A stretch of DNA of 15,386 bases from an uncultured Bacteroidales bacterium (GTDB lineage: Bacteria; Bacteroidota; Bacteroidia; Bacteroidales; Porphyromonadaceae). This document shows positions 1-6,341 of this stretch, piece by piece (the first letter of the stretch is position 1; the number at the start of each line of letters is the position of its first letter). Location: the NCBI GenBank assembly GCA_902489445.1, contig CABTZX010000035.1, forward strand, positions 1 to 15,386. The letters run 5' to 3'. A program made the translations under genes and the position numbers. The notes under the pieces are model-generated. The model was not told the DNA's origin, ran no database searches, and was given only the letters and a program-made list of their open reading frames with translations.

Positions 1-361
1 GGAGCGGGACAACGCGCCCTCACTTCGGGGGCGGGGTACGTGGGATCAGTAGCGGGAATAGGGAGGGGTGCGCGCAGCGGATGGGTCGAATTGGGGTGGC
101 GGATGGGTCGGAGCGGGACAACGCGCCTCAGATAGGGGGCGGGGGTACGTGGGGCAGCTTTTGGAATAGGGAGGGGTGCGCGCAGCGGATAGAGCGAATT
201 AGGGTGGCGGATGGGTCGGAGTGGAACAACGCGCCCTCACTTCGGGGGCGGGGTACGTGGGATCAGTAGCGGGAATAGGGAGGGGTGCGCGCAGCGGATG
301 GGTCGAATTGGGGTGGCGGATGGGTCGGAGCGGAGCAACGCGCCCTCACTTCGGGGGCGGG
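1..361. repeat. 109-bp G-rich tandem repeat, three full copies plus a partial one
   Basis: Units begin at 1, 110, 218 and 327, each with a GGAG(C/T)GG(A/G) start, so the periods are 109, 108 and 109 bases; the fourth copy breaks off near 361. Copies 1 and 3 are almost identical and copy 2 is diverged in its middle. Each unit holds several runs of three to five G (for example GGGGGCGGGG, then GGG, GGG and GGGG). Small open frames run through it, but 109 is not a multiple of three, so a repeat-encoded protein is unlikely. It lies downstream of bioD, whose transcript would read it as C-rich. The array continues off the left edge, which probably explains why the contig starts here. Confidence 0.85.
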
Positions 362-368
362 AGCACCT

Positions 369-437
369 TTATTCGGCGAGATAGATACGTATGGATGGGA
401 CGGAGCTAGTCTTATTCGGCGGGATTGGCACGTATGG
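369..437. repeat. Pair of 26-bp direct repeats
   Basis: TTATTCGGCG followed 8 bases later by ACGTATGG occurs at 369-394 and again at 412-437, 43 bases apart, with about 22 of 26 positions matching. It sits between the 109-bp array and the 22-bp array and looks like a decayed piece of the same repeat-rich tail. I see no gene in 362-524. Confidence 0.6.
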
Positions 438-524
438 TCGGGGGCGGCCGCTGGAAAGCAAGCCGCCTCCGGAGGGGTGCACGCTGCGAATCGGTATAGC
501 GTGGTTGATTGATCGGAATACCGA

Positions 525-612
525 AATTGCTTTATCCGTACGCAGGAATTGCTCTATTCATGCGCCGTAATTGCTGTATCCGTGCGTCAATATTGCTTTA
601 TCGGCGCGGTGA
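525..612. repeat. 22-bp minisatellite A, four copies
   Basis: Four head-to-tail units start at 525, 547, 569 and 591 with an exact 22-base period and the core (A/T)ATTGCTNTATC, followed by a more variable half such as CGTGCG. There are no unique spacers, so this is not a CRISPR array. It ends 7 bases before the stop codon of bioD, so it would lie in the 3' part of the bioD transcript. A second array with the same period but an unrelated sequence is at 6194-6303. Confidence 0.85.
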
Positions 613-619
613 GAGGCGG

Positions 620-1279
620 TTAGCGGGGCGTAGCTTCGGCGAGGAGGGGCACGTCGACCCAGCGTGCATCCGGATAGCGCGTGGCGAGCAGCTCCTTCAG
701 GTAGGCGCGACTCTCGTCATCGATCGGCTTCTCCTCATGGGGGTAGGCGTTATAAAGCAGGTATCGGAGCGGAATGCCGCGCCGGTCCATCGCTTCAAGA
801 CTGAGCAGCGTGTGGTTCAAACTGCCCAAGCGTCCGCAGGTAACAAATGCCATTCCGTAGCCGCTCTGCGCGACAAAATCTATCGTGAGTAGGTTCTTAC
901 GGAGCGGCACCATCAGTCCGCCTGCCCCCTCCATAAGCACTTTTTCGTACCCCATAGCCAACAGATGCGCCACATCGCTCCGAAGACGCTCAGGATCAAT
1001 CGTTTTTCCGTCCATTTCTGCCGCCAAATGGGGCGATGCCGGGTAGGTAAACAGGTAACTATTACGGAAGGGCTGCGCGGCGCTATCCTCCTTAAGGAAT
1101 GGCGCGAGCCGGTCGTGCATGGCAAGGTCCTCACTAATGCCGTGCATGCCCGTTTCCACCGGCTTGGAGGTGGTTACCTTTACGCCTTCGCGATGCAACA
1201 AAGCAGCCAAATAACCGGTAGAAGCTGTTTTGCCGATGCCGGTATCGATGCCGCTCACAAATATAATTTCTTGGTTCAT
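620..1279 (-). CDS. bioD: Dethiobiotin synthetase BioD
   Basis: This is an ATP-dependent dethiobiotin synthetase, which closes the ureido ring of 7,8-diaminopelargonate with CO2, the step before BioB in biotin synthesis; it is cytosolic. Seen in the sequence: an N-terminal P-loop GIDTGIGKT at residues 10-18, a KPVETG motif shortly after it as in the family's substrate-binding lysine region, and an EGAGGLMVPL motif in the middle. The length of 219 aa is normal for BioD. The open frame reaches further upstream, but the start at MNQEIIF fits the family and places the gene just below a promoter-like element. No other biotin gene is in the window, so here it is a single gene, divergent from the ADP-ribosylglycohydrolase gene. 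Confidence 0.93.
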   Translation of the reverse strand: MNQEIIFVSGIDTGIGKTASTGYLAALLHREGVKVTTSKPVETGMHGISEDLAMHDRLAPFLKEDSAAQPFRNSYLFTYPASPHLAAEMDGKTIDPERLRSDVAHLLAMGYEKVLMEGAGGLMVPLRKNLLTIDFVAQSGYGMAFVTCGRLGSLNHTLLSLEAMDRRGIPLRYLLYNAYPHEEKPIDDESRAYLKELLATRYPDARWVDVPLLAEATPR

Positions 1280-1309
1280 TACGTGCTTCTTTCTAACCAA
1301 ATAGTGTCT

Positions 1310-1343
1310 CAAAGTTACTCTATTTAGGGAAATGTCGCGCAAA
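1310..1343 (-). promoter_or_regulatory. Bacteroidota-type promoter for bioD
   Basis: On the minus strand TAACTTTG (1310-1317) matches the TAnnTTTG -7 element exactly, and a TTTG (1340-1343) lies 22 bases upstream as a possible -33 element, slightly wider than the usual spacing. Transcription would start roughly 25 bases before the bioD ATG at 1279, which supports that start codon. Confidence 0.55.
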
Positions 1344-1454
1344 AGGGAGGGGTTCGCTCGGCAAAAAGTATCTTTCGGAAGCGCTACACTTACTATATGA
1401 ATATAAATAGGTAACTTAGCCGACAGAAAAGAAACGTTCTAAGACGAGAAAAAC

Positions 1455-2543
1455 ATGTTGGGAGCAATTGTGGGCGATATCGTAGGATCGCGCTTTGAGT
1501 TTGATAATCATCGGGATAAGGAGTTTGAGCTTTTTGGCAACGGAGTGGGCTATACGGACGATTCCATCTGCACGATTGCCGTAGCGGATGCGCTCCTGAA
1601 GGGGAAATCGTATGCGGCGTCGCTGCAGGAGTGGTGCCGTCGTTACCCGAATCCGATAGAGAGCTACGGAGGCGGCTTTGCTCGGTGGATCAAAGAGGAT
1701 AATCCTCAGCCGTACGGAAGCTACGGCAACGGCAGCGCGATGCGCGTATCGGCTTGCGGTTGGCTGGCAGAACGCGACGAAGTGTTGGCTGAAGCGCGCA
1801 AATCGGCGGAATGTACGCACAATCATCCGGAAGGAATCAAGGGAGCAGAGGCAACCGCGCTGGCGATCTGGATGCTCCGAAGCGGCTATTCAAAAGGTGA
1901 TCTTCGAGATACCATTACGAAGCAATTTGGCTATAATCTCAATATGACGTGCGACGAATTGCGCAAAACGTACCAATTCGATCCCTCCTGCCAGGGCACT
2001 GTGCCACAAGCGTTTGTATGCTTTTTGGAGAGCGAAAGCTTTGAGGATACCATCCGCCTCGCCATATCCATCGGCGGCGATAGCGATACGCTGGCAGCCA
2101 TTGCCGGCTCAGTGGCGGAAGCATACTACGGAATCCCGAACGAAATTGCCGCAAAAACACTGACCTATCTCCCCAACGAGATGATCTCCGTGATCGAAGA
2201 GTTTACGGCTCGTTACGGCGATTCAATAGAGCCGCTGATCAAACAATGCCGCTACTACGATGGAAGAGACCTTTTTCCGGAAGATCCGAAGTACATGCTT
2301 CGTTGGCAATTTGAGTATTTATGGGTGCATTCCACCTCCGTACAGTGCGAAAAAGTGGTAAAACACTACAAGGAAGCAGGCTTAGCCGATTTGGAACCGA
2401 ACGATGGGGTGCCCATGTCGCTCAAAGCTGTTCTGTACAAAGGGTTCGTGCAGTCGGGGAACCGAGTATGCCCCGAGGGCGAAACGCCGCAGAGTTGCTT
2501 CCGCTCGTGGTACCGAAATAGCTATATGCATGATGCTCTTTGA
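1455..2543 (+). CDS. ADP-ribosylglycohydrolase (DraG family) with C-terminal extension
   Basis: It belongs to the DraG/ARH fold that removes ADP-ribose from proteins or small molecules using two metal ions. Diagnostic residues are present: the N-terminal GAIVGDIVGS and TDDS (residues 34-37), a GNGSAMRV motif (91-98), THNHPEG (121-127) and the metal-binding IGGDSDT (206-212). The catalytic part spans about residues 1-260. A further 100 residues (about 262-362) are not part of the usual family core and I do not recognise them; the extension has several Tyr/Trp and Cys residues. The substrate is unknown. The start is the first ATG of the frame and aligns with the family N-terminus. It stands alone, divergent from bioD, with no toxin-like ADP-ribosyltransferase next to it. 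Confidence 0.9.
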   Translation: MLGAIVGDIVGSRFEFDNHRDKEFELFGNGVGYTDDSICTIAVADALLKGKSYAASLQEWCRRYPNPIESYGGGFARWIKEDNPQPYGSYGNGSAMRVSACGWLAERDEVLAEARKSAECTHNHPEGIKGAEATALAIWMLRSGYSKGDLRDTITKQFGYNLNMTCDELRKTYQFDPSCQGTVPQAFVCFLESESFEDTIRLAISIGGDSDTLAAIAGSVAEAYYGIPNEIAAKTLTYLPNEMISVIEEFTARYGDSIEPLIKQCRYYDGRDLFPEDPKYMLRWQFEYLWVHSTSVQCEKVVKHYKEAGLADLEPNDGVPMSLKAVLYKGFVQSGNRVCPEGETPQSCFRSWYRNSYMHDAL

Positions 2544-2576
2544 TGGAGGAAGAGCGGCTGTTTCAAATTAATTTCG

Positions 2577-2584
2577 TACATTTG
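2577..2584 (+). promoter_or_regulatory. -7 element upstream of the rpmB operon
   Basis: TACATTTG matches TAnnTTTG exactly. I see no good TTTG at the expected -33 distance. It would give a leader of about 150 bases before rpmB; the leader contains GGGAG/CTCCC inverted pentamers (2622-2645) but no structure I can name. Confidence 0.4.
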
Positions 2585-2745
2585 CCGACTGAAAGCGCAA
2601 TTATCGTGCCGAACGCACTACGGGAGTTATGATGCTTAGGCTCCCAAGCAGCTCAGCACAACGAAGTTGCGGAAAGGAACGAAGTAGTAATATAAACTAT
2701 GAGCGTGGGCGTGGTATGCTCGGGCTCACAATTAGAATAGAAGTA

Positions 2746-3012
2746 ATGTCACGAGTTTGTCAAATCACCGGAAAGCGTGCTATATCCGGCAATAACGTGT
2801 CGCACTCCAACCATCGTACAAGGCGACAGTTTGACGTCAACCTCTTCTCAAAGAAATTCTATTGGCCTGAGGAAGGGTGCTGGATAAAGTTGAAGATATC
2901 GGCAACCGGTTTGCGGCTGATTAACCGCGTCGGCTTGAATGAAGCTATTAGAAGAGCGGTTGAAAAGGGTTACCTAACAGAGGCTACAATCCTCGAAAAC
3001 CCCGAAAAATAA
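2746..3012 (+). CDS. rpmB: 50S ribosomal protein bL28
   Basis: Large-subunit ribosomal protein bL28, 88 aa, within the normal size for Bacteroidota. The start MSRVCQITGKRA and the basic stretch SHSNHRTRRQFDVNL are family hallmarks. The open frame extends 39 codons upstream through an unrelated sequence; the family N-terminus fixes the start at 2746. It is followed after 15 bases by rpmG and then by a DUF4295 gene, a conserved Bacteroidota arrangement, with an exact -7 element upstream and a strong hairpin terminator after the third gene. Confidence 0.95.
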   Translation: MSRVCQITGKRAISGNNVSHSNHRTRRQFDVNLFSKKFYWPEEGCWIKLKISATGLRLINRVGLNEAIRRAVEKGYLTEATILENPEK

Positions 3013-3027
3013 GGAAGGAGAGAGAAC

Positions 3028-3216
3028 ATGTCGAAGAAAGGTAAGGATGCACGGGGACAGGTGATCCTCGAATGCACGGAGATGAAAGATAGCGGGCTGC
3101 CCGGAACAAGCCGCTATATCACCACCAAGAACAAAAAGAATACGACCCAACGCTTGGAATTGAAAAAGTATAATCCTATTCTCAAGCGCTACACGATTCA
3201 TCGCGAAATTAAGTAA
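3028..3216 (+). CDS. rpmG: 50S ribosomal protein bL33
   Basis: Large-subunit ribosomal protein bL33, 62 aa. The motifs SGLPGTSRYITTKNKKN and LELKKYNP are typical. Only one cysteine remains, so this is the zinc-independent form without the CxxC pairs. It has a purine-rich leader (AAGGAAGGAGAGAG) directly before ATG, one of the better ribosome binding sites in this window, and lies 15 bases after rpmB. Confidence 0.95.
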   Translation: MSKKGKDARGQVILECTEMKDSGLPGTSRYITTKNKKNTTQRLELKKYNPILKRYTIHREIK

Positions 3217-3241
3217 CCCTCTGGAGAAAGCGTAACGAACT

Positions 3242-3406
3242 ATGGCAAAAAAATCAGTTGCAACATTTAGAGGCGGTAGTAAAGACGGCCGCGCCTACTC
3301 CAAAGTAATCCGCATGATTAAGTCCCCCAAGACGGGAGCTTACTGCTTTAAGGAAGAAATGGTACTTAACGAAGCCGTACAGGATTGGTTCAAAAAGAAA
3401 ATCTGA
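3242..3406 (+). CDS. DUF4295 small basic protein of the rpmB-rpmG operon
   Basis: A 54-aa lysine-rich protein beginning MAKKSVATFRGGSKDGRAYS and containing KSPKTGAYCFKEEMV, the pattern of the DUF4295 family found next to rpmB-rpmG in Bacteroidota. Its position and charge suggest a ribosome-linked role, but the function is not established. It starts 25 bases after rpmG and is the last gene before the terminator at 3459. In many relatives ftsY follows; here it does not. Confidence 0.88.
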   Translation: MAKKSVATFRGGSKDGRAYSKVIRMIKSPKTGAYCFKEEMVLNEAVQDWFKKKI

Positions 3407-3458
3407 TCCACTAAAATCACCGTGCTCGCCTTACAGCAAGCACTAAATCAATAACAGA

Positions 3459-3496
3459 AAGAGGTTCCCTGTATTATGGGGAACCTCTTCTCTTTC
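3459..3496 (+). terminator. Intrinsic terminator of the rpmB operon
   Basis: An 11-bp perfect stem, AAGAGGTTCCC (3459-3469) with GGGAACCTCTT (3479-3489), closes a 9-base loop and runs into a T-rich TTCTCTTTC tail. It lies 52 bases after the DUF4295 stop. Confidence 0.85.
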
Positions 3497-3649
3497 AGCG
3501 AGTTCCCAACAGCCGTATATAGCTTTTATTCAAAAAGTCAGGTACCTTTTGCTGAGTTGAGTGGTCACCTTTCGCAAGAAAAGGGCAACCAGCGCAATGA
3601 ATCTCTGCTTGCGTAACGGCATTCGTACCTCAAATTGAGGGAAATCAGC

Positions 3650-3657
3650 TACCTTTG
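3650..3657 (+). promoter_or_regulatory. -7 element upstream of the protease gene
   Basis: TACCTTTG matches TAnnTTTG exactly. No convincing -33 element precedes it. The predicted transcript would begin only a few bases before the ATG at 3671, so translation may instead start at the in-frame ATGs at 3683 or 3686. The rest of 3497-3670 holds nothing else I can support. Confidence 0.45.
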
Positions 3658-3670
3658 AGGGCGGAAATCA

Positions 3671-5950
3671 ATGGATCCGGTTATGATGCAGATACGAATT
3701 TTTTCCCGGCTTAAGTGCGCTCTTTTCACCGCACTATGCGCCGTTTGTTTCATTTGGGATGCACAGGCACAACTATCTGTAGCCGCCGTTCCATCGGAAA
3801 GCTCCACGCTGCTGCGTGCTTGCAGTGATCCGATTGAATTGCGCGTGCCGTCCTCTGCGGCCATTGAAAGCCTCATTTCTGCCGAAGAATCCTCTCTGCT
3901 TCGCGATCGCTACGCCATTGCGCTCCCGATCGACACAGATCTTTCGATGCAACGTAACGGCGTTTGCCGGTACGACAGTAACGGAAATGCGGTATGGGAA
4001 CTGGCTCTCCGTGCCAAAGGTGCCTGTTCACTTCAATTTTTCTTTGACCAATTCGAGTTACCAAAGGGGAGCCGTTTTTTCATTCTTTCCCCTCAAGGTG
4101 AGGTACTTAAGGGCGCTTTTACGGAAGCGAACAATACGCGTTTAGGAACTTTATCAACGGCACCGGTAAAAAGCGATTGGGTTGTGCTGCGCTACGAAGC
4201 ACCCATCGGCTCAACCCAGGCACCTTTGCTCCACATAGCTTCGGTAAGTTACGGCTTTCGCGAGCTGGCGCCCTTCCCCGCTGAGGACAAACACGAAAAA
4301 GGGGAGCCTTGGATGCGCGGAACCTATCCATGTGCACCCAATATCGTATCGTTGCCCAAATTGGACGAAGTAAAGCGTAGCCTCGTACTGATGATTGTCC
4401 GCGGCACCACCGTTTGCACCGGTGCTTTGATTAACAATACTTCCCAAGACGGCACTGCATACGTGCTCACGGCTTCGCACTGTGTCAACGGAAGTTTTTC
4501 CCAAAAAGGCGATCGCGCTTTTATGGATGAATCGGCGCGTCAAACGGTATTCTTTTTCAACTTTTATTCACCCATGGGGAACAAATTGATCCGTGGTGTG
4601 GAGGAACAATCCCTTGCCGGAGCGGAAATTGTAGCCATCGACGAAGCGCATGATTTATGCCTACTTCGCATTGTGGGTGTCGAAAAAGAGGGAAAAACGG
4701 CTTCCGGCGGCATCCCCATCACCTATCAGCCCTATTTCGCAGGCTGGAACGCAACCGGTAAGCCTAAAGGGCCATTCTACGGCATACATTGCCCCTCCGC
4801 TTCGGTAGCACGCTATAATCTGTGTGAAGAGGAATCTCTATCGCTGAGCGACTTTGATGCCGGCGCAATGGTGTGGAGTGACTCCCATTTTCACATCAAA
4901 AGATGGGATATCGGCACCACGGCGGGCGGCTCCTCCGGCTCTCCCCTTTTGGACAACAAACTCCACATTATCGGTGCTTTAACGGGTGGAAAATCCTATT
5001 GCGAAACACCTATCAACGATTTCTACTACTCCATTGAGCGTTGCTTTACGGGGAGTGGCGCGGATAGTCTCTATCTGAAGCCCTTTTTGGATCCTTCCGG
5101 CACCGGTGCAACTACGTGCGACGGGCTCGATCCGTACGCTCCGCTCTCAATGCTCCTACTATCCCATCATCGCTATGCTCCGTGGCGGGATTCCGTTGAA
5201 ACGGTGGCTCCACCGAGCGAAATTAACGGATTGCTTACCGCCTACCCCATAAAGGCAAAGAGCGAACTACACGGAGTGATTTTTGTAGCGGAAACGCCCT
5301 ACGCGGATGACGGAGCCCTGCAGATTGTTGCTTACGCAAAAGGCGCAGATGGAGGGCTGAGAGAGCTCTATCGAGCCGACTATACGCTCCCCGCCTTCCG
5401 ACGCATTGCGGGCGGAGGCACCGAGTTCATCGAGCGCACCTTAACGGGGCCGATTGCCACCTATATTCCGCTCCGCAACATTGTGTCACTCAACAAGGGC
5501 GAAATGCTCTACATCGGCTTGGAAACGAAGCAAGGCAAGCGGCTGCCGTTTGTGCCGTATCGCACCAAAGCCACCGCCAATCTGAGCGGAGCTACACTGT
5601 ACCGAACCATCGGAAGTACAGAATACGTGAACAGCGCACCGTACAAAGGCTATTATTGGATAGATGCGCTTGTAAAGCCTAAGCAACCCACCGATTCGCT
5701 CCAAACCAAACGACCCATTCCTACAGCTTTTGTGTTCGGAAACGTATTGCGCATTATCATTCCCAAGAACTTTGACCGGGAAGTGACCGCCTCCCTTTAC
5801 ACAATGCGAGGCGAACAACTTATTAGTCGCACTACACAAGAGGAGGTTTGCGACATCGTGCTCCCCGAAACAGCACGCGGCGACTGGCGCGTACTCTACC
5901 TGAAATACGGCAAAGAGCACTACGGCATGGTCGTCTACATCAATCCGTAA
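3671..5950 (+). CDS. Secreted lysyl-endopeptidase-like serine protease, probable T9SS cargo
   Basis: A chymotrypsin-fold (S1) serine protease resembling bacterial lysyl endopeptidases. The signal peptide is about residues 6-34, ending in DAQAQ. A long pro-region follows to about 215. The catalytic domain shows TASHC (His270), EAHDLC (Asp328) and GGSSGSP (Ser422), so the triad is complete. A further domain of about 200 residues is unassigned. The last 75-80 residues (from about 682) form short beta strands with an LYTMRGEQL turn and end YGMVVYINP, resembling a T9SS sorting domain; the protein is thus probably exported through the outer membrane and cell-surface bound or released. The start could be 3671, 3683 or 3686; the later ones give a more usual signal peptide. 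It stands alone between a terminator and a C-rich tail. Confidence 0.88.
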   Translation: MDPVMMQIRIFSRLKCALFTALCAVCFIWDAQAQLSVAAVPSESSTLLRACSDPIELRVPSSAAIESLISAEESSLLRDRYAIALPIDTDLSMQRNGVCRYDSNGNAVWELALRAKGACSLQFFFDQFELPKGSRFFILSPQGEVLKGAFTEANNTRLGTLSTAPVKSDWVVLRYEAPIGSTQAPLLHIASVSYGFRELAPFPAEDKHEKGEPWMRGTYPCAPNIVSLPKLDEVKRSLVLMIVRGTTVCTGALINNTSQDGTAYVLTASHCVNGSFSQKGDRAFMDESARQTVFFFNFYSPMGNKLIRGVEEQSLAGAEIVAIDEAHDLCLLRIVGVEKEGKTASGGIPITYQPYFAGWNATGKPKGPFYGIHCPSASVARYNLCEEESLSLSDFDAGAMVWSDSHFHIKRWDIGTTAGGSSGSPLLDNKLHIIGALTGGKSYCETPINDFYYSIERCFTGSGADSLYLKPFLDPSGTGATTCDGLDPYAPLSMLLLSHHRYAPWRDSVETVAPPSEINGLLTAYPIKAKSELHGVIFVAETPYADDGALQIVAYAKGADGGLRELYRADYTLPAFRRIAGGGTEFIERTLTGPIATYIPLRNIVSLNKGEMLYIGLETKQGKRLPFVPYRTKATANLSGATLYRTIGSTEYVNSAPYKGYYWIDALVKPKQPTDSLQTKRPIPTAFVFGNVLRIIIPKNFDREVTASLYTMRGEQLISRTTQEEVCDIVLPETARGDWRVLYLKYGKEHYGMVVYINP

Positions 5951-6193
5951 GCCGCCCCGAGCCCATCAGCCGACCGTCCGCGCCCCATTTCTCAGATGCG
6001 CACCTAAGCCGTCAGCGGTATCCCTATACTACACTCAGCCCCAACTCCCCTATCCGCTAGCCGACTGTACCGACCCGTCGACCGCTCGCACCCAATCCAC
6101 TAGCCATCCGCACCCATCTACAAGCCGAGCAAGTCCACACTACCCTATCCGTCTTAGGGCATCCTGAGGCGAAGGGCTACACACCTCACTCCC
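5951..6193 (+). other. C-rich, G-poor non-coding tail of the protease gene
   Basis: About 240 bases without a gene, visibly rich in C and A and poor in G on the plus strand, with short recurring words such as CATCCGCACCCA, CCGACC and CTATCCG. A C-rich, unstructured transcript end is what Rho-dependent termination favours, so this may be where protease transcription stops; a weak CCCTA/TAGGG hairpin lies at 6143-6159. The opposite strand resembles the G-rich repeat at 1-361 in composition and in words such as GCGGATGG. Confidence 0.5.
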
Positions 6194-6303
6194 GATACCT
6201 ATATACCTATCAATTGATATGTATATACCTCTCGCTTGATATGTATATACCTCCCATTCGATACGTATATACCTTTTGCCTGATACGTGTACACCTATCG
6301 AGA
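6194..6303. repeat. 22-bp minisatellite B, five copies
   Basis: Five head-to-tail units start at 6194, 6216, 6238, 6260 and 6282, an exact 22-base period. The core is GATA(C/T)GTATATACCT, which contains the palindrome GTATATAC; the last six bases vary. There are no spacers, so it is not a CRISPR array. It lies between two convergent genes, 38 bases beyond the stop of the channel gene, and marks the change from the GC-richer left half to the AT-richer right half. Sequence family A at 525-612 has the same period but no shared core. Confidence 0.88.
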
Positions 6304-6341
6304 GGGGGTATAAAGGAGATCAGAAGGAAGATGAGCTACGG

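Noticed and set aside
81..512. Small plus-strand open frames in the G-rich repeat
   Set aside because: The repeat period is not a multiple of three, products change frame between units, and no leader or conserved protein is visible.
525..612. CRISPR array
   Set aside because: Units are head to tail with no unique spacers, and no cas genes are in the window; the same holds for 6194-6303.
1416..1826. Minus-strand open frame opposite the ADP-ribosylglycohydrolase
   Set aside because: The plus-strand gene has clear family motifs; the opposite frame is a shadow of its codons.
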